Source of the DNA: an uncultured Rhizobiaceae group bacterium
GTDB lineage: Bacteria; Pseudomonadota; Alphaproteobacteria; Rhizobiales; Rhizobiaceae
Direction: 5' to 3'
Assembly: GCA_905479965.1 (NCBI GenBank)
Contig: CAJQOR010000360.1
Location: 1 to 6,280, forward strand
DNA length: 6,280 nt
In this document: piece after piece, positions 1 through 6,279 of the stretch
Layout of the letters: the number at the start of each line of letters is the position of its first letter
Numbering within the stretch: position 1 is the stretch's first letter
The notes under the pieces: model-generated
What the model saw: only the letters and a program-made list of their open reading frames with translations
Told to the model about the DNA's origin: nothing
The model's database searches: none
Program-made: the position numbers and the translations under genes

Positions 1-494
1 CGCTGCTAATGCTGCTGTTCCTTTTGGGATTGGGTGCACCTCGGTTATTAAATGTCGATATCGATCCATGGTATGCAGCAAGCATCGCGCTGACTGTTTA
101 TGCAAGTGCCTATATCGCAGATGTTTGGCGCGGCGCTATCCAATCACTTCCTGTTGGTCAGTGGGAAGGCGGAAAAGCCCTCGGATTTAAGTTTTTCAAA
201 GTACTTCGCCTGATTATTTTCCCGCAAGCCTTTAAGATATCTATTCCGCCAACAGTTGGATTTATGGTGCAAATCATCAAAGCAACGTCACTTGCCTATA
301 TCATTGGTTTTCATGATTTGATGGCGATTGGCAAACGCTGGGCAAACGCGCCTGTTGATGGCACTGAACCCTTCATCATTTTCCCTCTCATGGCGTTGAT
401 TTATTTTGGGCTTTGTTTTCCCCTGGCGCAGCTTGCGCGCCGCTTGGAAGCCAGAGCCAGTCTTCCCGGTCACACATCCTCTGCCAAACCCTAG
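1..494 (+). CDS. Amino-acid ABC transporter permease, HisM/GlnP family (5' end missing)
   Basis: This is the C-terminal part of an inner-membrane permease that carries polar amino acids or similar solutes from a periplasmic binding protein to the cytoplasm. The frame is open from the window edge (first whole codon at base 3), so the ATG at base 9 is internal, and the stop is TAG at 492-494. About 163 codons remain; family members usually have about 215-240 or more, so the N-terminal membrane segments are missing. Counting from the ATG at base 9, a hydrophobic segment at about 21-37 is followed by the cytoplasmic EAA-type loop (E53-G-G-K-A-L-G59 to F-P-Q-A near 71-74), which docks on the ATPase. 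Two more hydrophobic segments lie near 82-101 and 121-141, then a short basic tail. The binding-protein gene follows after 21 nt, which supports one operon. The ATPase and any second permease are presumably upstream of the window. Family assignment is secure; the substrate is not. Confidence 0.92.
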   Translation, partial: LLMLLFLLGLGAPRLLNVDIDPWYAASIALTVYASAYIADVWRGAIQSLPVGQWEGGKALGFKFFKVLRLIIFPQAFKISIPPTVGFMVQIIKATSLAYIIGFHDLMAIGKRWANAPVDGTEPFIIFPLMALIYFGLCFPLAQLARRLEARASLPGHTSSAKP

Positions 495-515
495 CTGAAC
501 ACAAAGGAGATACCT

Positions 516-1304
516 ATGTTCAAAAAACTAAAACTTATATTGTCGGCCGCAGCAATTATTGCTGTCGGAACCGTTGGTCACGCCAATGCCGAGCTATCTG
601 ATATTTTATCAGGGGGCACCATCAAAATCGCCATACCTGAGAATTTCCCACCTTTCGGATCTTTAGGTGCAGAAGGTGAATATGAAGGCTACGATGTTGA
701 TGTTGCAAAGCTGATTGCTGAAGATTTGGGTGTGGAGCTTGAATTGGTTCCCGTCACATCAAAGCAACGAATTCCATTTTTGGAAACAGATAAGGTTGAT
801 TTGGTGATCTCTTCCATGGGCGCTAATCCTTCACGGGCGAAATCAATTTGGTTCTCATCAGCCTATGCGCCTTTCTTTTCGGGTGCGTTTGCAAAATCTG
901 ATGTGGAAATTTCATCTGTTGCTGACCTTGCTGGAATGAAAGTTGGTCTGACAGGTGGCACGCTTGAAGATTTGGAGATCACTGACACAGCACCTGAGGG
1001 AACTGAGATCATTCGATTTGGCGACAATGCGGCGTCTTTGTCGGCGTTCTTGTCTGGTCAGGTTGATGTTTTAGTAACAGGTAACACGGTTGCTGCAAAA
1101 CTATCTGCGGATAATCCAGACCTTTCGATTGAAACGAAGTTTATCATCAAGGAATCACCTGCATTTATGGGGTTAAAGAAGGGTGATATTGATTTACTGC
1201 AGTGGGTCAATGTTTTCATTCTGCATAAAAAACTTGGTGGTGATCTCAACACAATGTCGGAGAAGTGGTTGGGCCAGAAACTACCACCTTTGCCAAGCCT
1301 ATAA
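516..1304 (+). CDS. Periplasmic substrate-binding protein of an amino-acid-type ABC transporter (SBP family 3)
   Basis: A 262-residue extracytoplasmic binding protein that would capture solute and deliver it to the permease encoded just upstream. The start is well supported: AGGAGA at 505-510 lies 5 nt before the ATG. The N-terminus is a classical Sec signal peptide: basic MFKKLK, a hydrophobic core at about 7-20, and a likely cleavage after H-A-N-A (residue 25). There is no lipobox cysteine, so the mature protein should be soluble. The mature fold follows family 3: a first strand with I-K-I-A-I-P near 36-41, G-Y-D-V-D-V-A near 58-64, and a ligand-contacting segment N-P-S-R107 before the F-S-S-A-Y block. 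A second-lobe strand (K-V-G-L-T-G-G-T) is at 142-149, and a C-terminal W-L-G-Q-K-L-P-P-L-P motif closes the protein. Near residues 189-190 the usual acidic residue that binds the alpha-ammonium group appears to be Gly-Asn, so a standard amino acid may not be the ligand. A strong terminator follows the stop. Confidence 0.93.
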   Translation: MFKKLKLILSAAAIIAVGTVGHANAELSDILSGGTIKIAIPENFPPFGSLGAEGEYEGYDVDVAKLIAEDLGVELELVPVTSKQRIPFLETDKVDLVISSMGANPSRAKSIWFSSAYAPFFSGAFAKSDVEISSVADLAGMKVGLTGGTLEDLEITDTAPEGTEIIRFGDNAASLSAFLSGQVDVLVTGNTVAAKLSADNPDLSIETKFIIKESPAFMGLKKGDIDLLQWVNVFILHKKLGGDLNTMSEKWLGQKLPPLPSL

Positions 1305-1314
1305 ATTAGATTTT

Positions 1315-1343
1315 AAGCCCTTTGCATCGCGCAAGGGGCTTTT
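1315..1343 (+). terminator. Rho-independent terminator of the amino-acid ABC operon
   Basis: The arms at 1315-1325 (AAGCCCTTTGC) and 1331-1341 (GCAAGGGGCTT) form an 11-bp stem with one T-G wobble (1321/1335) around a 5-nt ATCGC loop. The 3' arm runs into TTTT (1340-1343), followed by AATTAT. It begins 10 nt after the binding-protein stop, where an operon terminator is expected. The U-tract is short, so some read-through is possible. Confidence 0.85.
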
Positions 1344-1352
1344 AATTATGCT

Positions 1353-2231
1353 ATGAAGCATATCATGGATATTAGGCCTGCTACCCAATCTGAATTTGAA
1401 ACGGTTACGGCTTGGGCTGCCGATGAAGGTTGGAACCCCGGGCTTAAAGATCTTGATGCTTTTTATACAGCCGACCCTGAAGGGTTTTTAATCGGCATTT
1501 TTGATGGGGATATTGTTGGTTCAATTTCAGTCGTCAAATATGGTGCCGACTATGGATTTTTAGGGTTTTATATTGTTCACCCAAAATATCGCGGCAAGGG
1601 TTTTGGCCTGCAAATTTGGAACGCTGGCATGGCCCGTCTGGCGGGGCGAACAATAGGTCTTGATGGCGTTGTCGAGCAGCAGGATAATTATCGCAAAAGC
1701 GGGTATAAATACGCTTATGATAATATTCGCTATCAAGGGATAGTTTCTGAATCACATTTATCATCTTTGGAAACGGCACATCTTGCACTTGAAATAAAAG
1801 TGGTGACGAAAAATGATGTTGAGCAACTCTCGGACTTGGATAAGAATTGCTTTGGCGCTGAACGTGGGAGTTTTCTCCACAGTTGGCTGAGTGATGAAAA
1901 ACTGGAATTTCGCCAAAGTATGATGGCTATGAATGATGGATTGACCACAGGGTTTGGTACAATTCGAAAATGTATTGATGGTTATAAGATCGGGCCGTTA
2001 TTCGCAGAAGACCTTCCAACTGCAAAACAATTGCTTGGTGCACTTATTGATGGGATCCCACCTTCGTCTTTAATCACGCTTGATGTACCAGAGCCAAACG
2101 CGCAGGCAGTTATGCTTGCCGAAGGGCTCGAGCTAGATCCTGTGTTTTCAACAGCCAGAATGTATCGTGGTATTCCGATGAGCGTTAAAATTGAACAGAT
2201 TTTTGGAATTACTACTTTTGAGCTTGGCTAA
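1353..2231 (+). CDS. GNAT-family N-acetyltransferase with YitH-like C-terminal domain
   Basis: A 292-residue cytoplasmic protein predicted to transfer an acetyl group from acetyl-CoA to an amine on an unknown acceptor. The N-terminal GNAT domain (about 5-130) has a clear acetyl-CoA pyrophosphate loop: R80-G-K-G-F-G85, the R-x-x-G-x-G motif, just after the F-Y-I-V-H-P strand. It is followed by L-D-G-V at 103-106 and the Q-Q-D-N-Y-R-K-S-G-Y block at 109-118, typical of this two-domain subgroup. The C-terminal half (about 150-292) matches my recollection of the YitH-like domain: D163, C166-F167, K212-I-G-P-L-F-A218, L243-D-V-P-E-P-N249, A268-R-M-Y271 and a terminal F-G-I-T-T-F-E-L-G. The length is normal for such proteins. 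The start is uncertain: ATG 1353 gives MKHIMDIRPAT, whereas ATG 1365 (MDIRPAT) fits a common GNAT N-terminus, and neither has a good Shine-Dalgarno. The gene stands alone after a terminator, with no link to either transporter beyond position. Confidence 0.88.
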   Translation: MKHIMDIRPATQSEFETVTAWAADEGWNPGLKDLDAFYTADPEGFLIGIFDGDIVGSISVVKYGADYGFLGFYIVHPKYRGKGFGLQIWNAGMARLAGRTIGLDGVVEQQDNYRKSGYKYAYDNIRYQGIVSESHLSSLETAHLALEIKVVTKNDVEQLSDLDKNCFGAERGSFLHSWLSDEKLEFRQSMMAMNDGLTTGFGTIRKCIDGYKIGPLFAEDLPTAKQLLGALIDGIPPSSLITLDVPEPNAQAVMLAEGLELDPVFSTARMYRGIPMSVKIEQIFGITTFELG

Positions 2232-2297
2232 TGATATGGTTGATTTAATCTGACATTTTTCTGATTAAAATGCTAAAAAATTGAGCAGTAAAACAGC

Positions 2298-2316
2298 TTG
2301 ACACTAAATTAGTCAA
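2298..2316. promoter_or_regulatory. Overlapping inverted repeats over the -35 box (possible operator)
   Basis: The 19-bp stretch TTGACACTAAATTAGTCAA holds two symmetric elements: outer arms TTGAC/GTCAA (2298-2302 and 2312-2316), and an inner 11-bp palindrome ACTAA-A-TTAGT (2303-2313). The two are not concentric, being centred at 2307 and 2308. The position over the -35 box and spacer is where a repressor would block RNA polymerase. No regulator gene is in the window, and AT-rich DNA yields such symmetry by chance fairly often. Confidence 0.35.
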
Positions 2317-2326
2317 ACCATAGTCT
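2298..2326 (+). promoter_or_regulatory. Candidate sigma-70-type promoter for the BMP-transporter/amidase operon
   Basis: A perfect TTGACA -35 box lies at 2298-2303, in a CTTGAC context favoured by alphaproteobacterial housekeeping sigma. Seventeen nt downstream is a poor -10 candidate, TAGTCT (2321-2326, 3 of 6 consensus bases). A better-looking TATGAT (2330-2335) is 26 nt from the -35, too far to pair with it. With the 17-nt spacing, transcription would begin near 2333, giving a leader of about 25 nt before the start at 2358. That would exclude the upstream in-frame ATG at 2331. This is the only intergenic space before the operon, so a promoter here is expected; the exact boxes are less certain. 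Confidence 0.5.
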
Positions 2327-2345
2327 CGCTATGATTTTAATTTAT

Positions 2346-2350
2346 AGGAG
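2346..2350 (+). promoter_or_regulatory. Ribosome binding site that fixes the BMP-protein start at 2358
   Basis: AGGAG at 2346-2350 sits 7 nt before the ATG at 2358. An in-frame ATG 27 nt earlier (2331) has no purine-rich site upstream. It would add nine residues (MILIYRSSF) ahead of an otherwise normal Tat leader, so 2358 is preferred. Confidence 0.85.
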
Positions 2351-2357
2351 CAGCTTT

Positions 2358-3353
2358 ATGTCTAAAAATAAAAACGGTATTCACCTATCTCGTCGGACGG
2401 TGCTTGCATCCGGTTTGGCGCTAGGGGCGGGCGCATTTATGCCAATGGCACGTGCAATGGGCCCTATTAAAGTTGCTGGCATTCACGGCTCTCCTGTTGA
2501 AAACGCTTGGAACTCTGTCCTTCATAAAGCGCTTCAGGATGCAGCTGCAGAAGGTGCGATTGAATATGTATTTTCGGAAGGTGTTTCCGGCACAGACTAT
2601 CCCCGCGCAATGAGTGAATATGCTGAGCAGGGTGCAAAATTGATTATTGGTGAAACTTTCCCAGTTGAAAAACAGGCGCGCACAGTGGCTGCCGACTATC
2701 CGGAAACAGCGTTTGTGATGGGCTCAAGCGGTACATTCTCAGGGGATAATTTTGGAACCTTTGGAACATGGAATTTTGATGGCGCTTACCTTGCTGGCAT
2801 GCTGGCTGGTAAGATGACAAAATCCAATATTGTTGGTTCCGTTGGTGCGATCCCGATCCCTGAAGTTAACATGCTTATCAATGCATTTGCTGCTGGCGTG
2901 AAAGCTGTGAACCCTGAGGCAAAACACCTAACGAGCTTTATTGGCACATTCTTTGATCCGCCAAAAGCACGTGAAGCTGGTCTTGCGCAAATCGATGCAG
3001 GCGCGGATATATTATTTGGTGAGCGCATTGGTACAGCTGATGCAGCCAAGGAACGTGGCATTATGTCCATCGGGTCTTTGATCGACTACACATCTCGCTA
3101 TCCTGATACGGTCTTTGCAAATGCATTGTGGAATTTCCGTCCAATCTTAAATGCAGCTATTGCTGACGTGACTGCAGGCAAGCCTGTAGGCCGCGATTAC
3201 ACATCATATGGATTGATGAAAGAAGGTGGCAGCGATATCACATATGTGAAAGGTGTGGCACCTGCGGATATTGAAGCAGAAATGGAAAGTGTTCGTGCTC
3301 AAATTAAAGCTGGAACCTTTGATGTTCCGCAAAATATGGACGAGCCAACTTAA
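2358..3353 (+). CDS. BMP-family ABC transporter substrate-binding protein with Tat-type signal
   Basis: A 331-residue extracytoplasmic binding protein of the Bmp/PnrA/Med family, whose characterised members bind nucleosides, purines or related compounds for ABC uptake. The start at 2358 is chosen from the AGGAG 7 nt upstream. The leader carries a twin-arginine motif, S11-R-R-T-V-L-A17, then a weakly hydrophobic stretch (18-30) and a likely cleavage after A-R-A (residue 33). No lipobox cysteine is present. Family landmarks in the mature protein are the first strand I-K-V-A-G-I near 37-42, the hinge block Y-L-A-G-M-L-A-G near 144-151, and V-G-A-I-P-I-P-E-V-N near 162-171. Later ones are F-F-D-P-P-K-A near 198-204 and the G-A-D-I-L-F-G strand near 215-221. 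The first ligand loop reads H-G-S-P-V-E-N-A-W-N (43-52) rather than the D-x-G-x-x-D-x-S-F-N style of well-known members, so the ligand may differ. The amidase starts 5 nt after the stop, and the matching ATPase follows. Family is secure; substrate is unknown. Confidence 0.92.
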   Translation: MSKNKNGIHLSRRTVLASGLALGAGAFMPMARAMGPIKVAGIHGSPVENAWNSVLHKALQDAAAEGAIEYVFSEGVSGTDYPRAMSEYAEQGAKLIIGETFPVEKQARTVAADYPETAFVMGSSGTFSGDNFGTFGTWNFDGAYLAGMLAGKMTKSNIVGSVGAIPIPEVNMLINAFAAGVKAVNPEAKHLTSFIGTFFDPPKAREAGLAQIDAGADILFGERIGTADAAKERGIMSIGSLIDYTSRYPDTVFANALWNFRPILNAAIADVTAGKPVGRDYTSYGLMKEGGSDITYVKGVAPADIEAEMESVRAQIKAGTFDVPQNMDEPT

Positions 3354-3358
3354 GTTTA

Positions 3359-4765
3359 ATGCAAGCCGATGCAACTGCACTTGCTGACGCAATTCGCAGT
3401 CGTAAAATAACTGCAAGCGAGGCTATGTCAGCCTCGCTTGCTAAACTTAAAGATAATGAATTCTTAGGTTCGATCGTTGCTGCATATCCCGAACAGGGCA
3501 TGCAGGCAGCGCAGGATATTGATCTAAGCCTTCAAGATAGCTCGGTCAAAGACAATGCCGTTTTTTGCGGTGTCCCAACCTTAGCAAAAGATTTAGGTGG
3601 TCCTTTTAAAGGTTTTCCTGTTCGCGCTGGGTCGTGTGTTGTTCCTGCTTTTGAAGGTTTGGATTCAGAACTGGCCGAGCGATTTCGCATGGCGGGATTA
3701 TGTTGTTTTGGCACCACAACGAGCCCTGAATTTGGTTTGTCTTTAGCGAGCGAACCGGTCATCGGTCCTTTATGTCGTAATCCCTTAAACCCAGATTTAT
3801 CTGCGGGCGGTTCTTCCGGTGGTGCAGCGTCCGCAGTTGCGTCAGGAATTGTAGCTATTGCTCATGCGACAGATGCGGGGGGATCTATTCGCGTGCCCGC
3901 AGCGTGTTGTGGTCTTGTAGGGTTAAAACCCACCCGCGGTACGATACCTTCAGGTCCCCAATTTACCAATCATTTAGCAGGTATTGCCAGCGAATTAGCC
4001 GTGTGCCGATCCGTGCGCGATACCGCCAATATATTTCATGCCGTTTCAGGAGATGTGAAAGGGCCATATCCGGCAATGGAACCTTTAGAATTTTGCGAAA
4101 AAAAATTACGCATCGGAATGCTGCTTGAAACGGGTATGCAGTATCCCACCATAGATGACAGATTAGAAGCGGTGCAGGGAGCGGGCCGATCTTTGGAAGC
4201 TGATGGACATGAAGTTATATCGGTGAATTGGGCGCAAGTTGAACATATGGTCCAGGAATGCGCGAGCATATTTGCGGGTATTATTGCGACTAATCTTGCC
4301 GAATTGGAGCAATCCACTGATTGGGATTTTTCAAGATCGGAGACGGTTACACAAGCGGCCATTGAAAAAGGGAAGTTGATCAGCGGTGTTGAACTTTGGC
4401 AACTTATGAACCGAATGGTTTTGGTCAGTCGTGAATTGTGGCAACTATTTGAGGGTTTTGATTGTTTGCTGACGCCTATGTTGTCAACAGCGCCCAAGCC
4501 AATTGGTTCTTATCCCTCTGATCATTCTGATATCGATTTACATTTTGATCGTATGACGGCTTTTTCACCTTTAGCGACGCTTGCCAATGTGTCGGGGTTC
4601 CCCGCTATAACCATGCCTTTTGGGGCTGATGGGAACGGGCTTCCCCTCCCCATTCAGTTTTTGGCGCCAATGGGCTGTGAGAAGCTTCTTCTTAGTCTTG
4701 CCGCCCGAATGGAAACTGAGTTACGCTGGCAACCTAAATTCCCTATCGCCGGATTGGATCGATGA
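3359..4765 (+). CDS. Amidase-signature-family amidohydrolase encoded within an ABC transporter operon
   Basis: A 468-residue hydrolase predicted to cleave a carboxamide bond with a Ser-cisSer-Lys triad. All three residues are visible: K77 in G-V-P-T-L-A-K-D, the cis-Ser S152 in G-G-S-S-G-G (150-155), and the nucleophile S176 in [10 protein letters not shown]. The spacings (75 and 24) equal those I recall for fatty-acid amide hydrolase (142/217/241). The [14 protein letters not shown] block (181-194) resembles the 6-aminohexanoate cyclic-dimer hydrolase (NylA) branch, but that similarity does not prove activity on such substrates. There is no signal peptide or membrane segment, so it should be cytoplasmic. 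The ATG is 5 nt after the BMP-protein stop and has no clear Shine-Dalgarno, so translation is probably coupled to the gene before. The TGA stop overlaps the ATPase start (ATGA). The position argues that it acts on the imported compound. A Gat-type tRNA amidotransferase subunit is unlikely because gatB and gatC are absent. Confidence 0.92.
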   Translation: MQADATALADAIRSRKITASEAMSASLAKLKDNEFLGSIVAAYPEQGMQAAQDIDLSLQDSSVKDNAVFCGVPTLAKDLGGPFKGFPVRAGSCVVPAFEGLDSELAERFRMAGLCCFGTTTSPEFGLSLASEPVIGPLCRNPLNPDLSAGGSSGGAASAVASGIVAIAHATDAGGSIRVPAACCGLVGLKPTRGTIPSGPQFTNHLAGIASELAVCRSVRDTANIFHAVSGDVKGPYPAMEPLEFCEKKLRIGMLLETGMQYPTIDDRLEAVQGAGRSLEADGHEVISVNWAQVEHMVQECASIFAGIIATNLAELEQSTDWDFSRSETVTQAAIEKGKLISGVELWQLMNRMVLVSRELWQLFEGFDCLLTPMLSTAPKPIGSYPSDHSDIDLHFDRMTAFSPLATLANVSGFPAITMPFGADGNGLPLPIQFLAPMGCEKLLLSLAARMETELRWQPKFPIAGLDR

Positions 4766-6279
4766 CAGAAAATGCACTTGAAATATCTGGTGTGAGCAAA
4801 AGTTTTGGTGACAACCTTGCCAATGACAATATTTCGCTGACCCTTGCCAAGGGTGAGATTGTTGCGCTTCTCGGTGAAAATGGCGCCGGTAAAACCACAC
4901 TAATGAATATCCTATTTGGGCATTATGTGCCGGATGTGGGAAGCGTATCGGTAATGGGAAAACAATTGCCGCAAGGTAAGCCGCGCGAAGCTATCCGCGC
5001 TGGCATTGGTATGGTCCACCAGCATTTTTCACTCGCGCCAAATCTTACTGTGCTTGAAAATGTTATCACAGGTACGCAAGGGATCTGGTCCTTGGCGACG
5101 GATGAAAAAACTGCACGCCAGAAGCTCTTGGATATCTCACAACGTTTTGGTCTGATCGTTGATCCAGATGCGCGTTTAGGTGATTTGTCCGTTGGTGAAC
5201 AGCAACGTGTAGAGATTTTAAAAGCACTATATAATGATGCACAAATTTTGGTTCTAGATGAGCCGACTGCCGTGTTGACCAATATTGAAGCAGAGCAGAT
5301 GTTTTCCACCTTAAAGGATATGGCCAAGCAGGGGTTATCGCTTATTTTCATATCTCACAAATTGGATGAGGTGATGGCAACTGCGGATCGAATTTTCGTG
5401 TTGCGCGGAGGTAAATCCGTGGCAGAGCGCCAGGTTGAAGAAACAAATAAGTCTGAGCTTGCTGAATTAATGGTCGGACGCGAAGTTAAACGACCTGTGC
5501 GTGAAGCATCAAAGCCGGGAGATGTGATTTTAAATGCGCGCGGAATATCTGTTCTACAAGGTGGTGTTGAACGGTTAAAGAACGTCGATTTTCATGTTCG
5601 TGAAGGTGAAGTATTGGGCATCATTGGGGTGTCTGGCAATGGTCAAGCAACACTAGCACAATTGCTTAGTGGCACGGCAAAACGATCAAAGGGCAGTGTA
5701 TCGTTATTTAACGAAGACGTGGGTGATTTAACAGTTCCCGCGGTCGTCGAGCTTGGCATCGGGCGAATACCCGAGGATCGAAACCATGAAGGTGTCATTG
5801 GCGAGATGGCTATTTGGGAAAACGCTATTCTTGAGCGTATTTCCGAATTTTCCAAAAACGGATTGGTTGATCGAACAGCGGGTATGAAGTTTGCAGATGA
5901 GGTTATCGATGCTTTTGATGTGCGCGGTGCAACACCGACAAAACGCATAAGATTGCTCTCAGGTGGCAATATGCAAAAGCTCATATTGGGCCGAAATCTA
6001 CTTAAACAGCCACGACTTTTACTTGCAGCTCAACCCGCTCGTGGGCTTGATGAGGGGGCTGTGGCGGCAGTGCATGAACGGATTTTAAATGCGCGAAAAG
6101 ATGGAGCGGGTGTGATCTTGATATCGGAAGATTTGGATGAAGTTTTAGCACTTGCTGATCGCATACAAGCTATTGTTGGCGGACGGCTGTCCCCAAGCGT
6201 AAGTGCAGAAGATGCCGATGCACGTAAGATGGGATTAATGATGTCTGGTGAATGGTCAGATCAGGAGGGGGCATTATGA
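4762..6279 (+). CDS. Double-domain ABC transporter ATPase, BMP/nucleoside-uptake type
   Basis: A 505-residue ATPase with two fused nucleotide-binding domains that powers the transporter served by the BMP-type binding protein. Domain 1 is canonical: Walker A G38-E-N-G-A-G-K-T45, Q-loop H86-Q-H, signature L142-S-V-G-E-Q, Walker B I-L-V-L-D166-E-P-T and switch H199. Domain 2 has a degenerate Walker A, G289-V-S-G-N-G-Q-A, with Gln in place of Lys. Its Walker B region reads A-A-Q-P-A-R-G-L-D (422-430), lacking the Asp-Glu pair, and its H-loop is S-E-D (455-457). It keeps a good signature, L399-S-G-G-N-M-Q. This asymmetry is normal for the YufO/NupO-like group, and implies one fully competent ATP site formed by Walker A1 with signature 2. 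The length is typical. The ATG overlaps the amidase stop by 4 bp, with only weak GGA tracts upstream. The stop TGA overlaps the next ATG, pointing to downstream permease genes. RbsA-type sugar ATPases share the layout, but the partner binding protein argues for the BMP class. Confidence 0.94.
   Translation: MTENALEISGVSKSFGDNLANDNISLTLAKGEIVALLGENGAGKTTLMNILFGHYVPDVGSVSVMGKQLPQGKPREAIRAGIGMVHQHFSLAPNLTVLENVITGTQGIWSLATDEKTARQKLLDISQRFGLIVDPDARLGDLSVGEQQRVEILKALYNDAQILVLDEPTAVLTNIEAEQMFSTLKDMAKQGLSLIFISHKLDEVMATADRIFVLRGGKSVAERQVEETNKSELAELMVGREVKRPVREASKPGDVILNARGISVLQGGVERLKNVDFHVREGEVLGIIGVSGNGQATLAQLLSGTAKRSKGSVSLFNEDVGDLTVPAVVELGIGRIPEDRNHEGVIGEMAIWENAILERISEFSKNGLVDRTAGMKFADEVIDAFDVRGATPTKRIRLLSGGNMQKLILGRNLLKQPRLLLAAQPARGLDEGAVAAVHERILNARKDGAGVILISEDLDEVLALADRIQAIVGGRLSPSVSAEDADARKMGLMMSGEWSDQEGAL
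6263..6268 (+). promoter_or_regulatory. Strong ribosome binding site for the next gene, inside the ATPase 3' end
   Basis: AGGAGG, continuing as GGG, lies 7 nt before the ATG at 6276. It is the best Shine-Dalgarno in the window and supports a real gene starting at the ATGA overlap. Confidence 0.8.

Noticed and set aside
2244..2269. Hairpin TTTAATC/GATTAAA as a terminator for the acetyltransferase gene
   Set aside because: The stem is only 7 bp, has a single G-C pair and a 12-nt loop, and no T-run follows on either strand. It is more likely AT-rich chance symmetry or part of a regulatory region.
2331..2357. Upstream ATG at 2331 as the BMP-protein start
   Set aside because: It lacks a Shine-Dalgarno, would lie at or before the predicted transcription start, and adds an atypical N-terminal extension before the Tat leader. 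The ATG at 2358 has AGGAG at ideal spacing.
4036..4497. 153-codon open frame on the minus strand inside the amidase gene
   Set aside because: It lies wholly within a gene with an intact catalytic triad and family-wide motifs. Its translation is low in recognisable structure and rich in Ser and Cys, as expected from antisense of coding DNA.
3359..4765. Amidase as GatA of the Asp/Glu-tRNA amidotransferase
   Set aside because: No gatB or gatC is nearby, the gene is tightly coupled to ABC transporter genes, and the A-A-C-C-G-L block differs from what I expect of GatA.
4923..5351. 142-codon open frame on the minus strand inside the ATPase gene
   Set aside because: It is antisense to the conserved first ATPase domain and has no recognisable motif of its own, so it is a shadow frame.
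5626..6053. Loss of the Walker A lysine and Walker B Asp-Glu in the second ATPase domain, as a sign of gene decay
   Set aside because: From family knowledge, the Q-for-K change, the A-A-Q-P-type Walker B and the S-E-D H-loop are usual for BMP/YufO-type double ATPases. The reading frame is intact and the signature motif is well kept.
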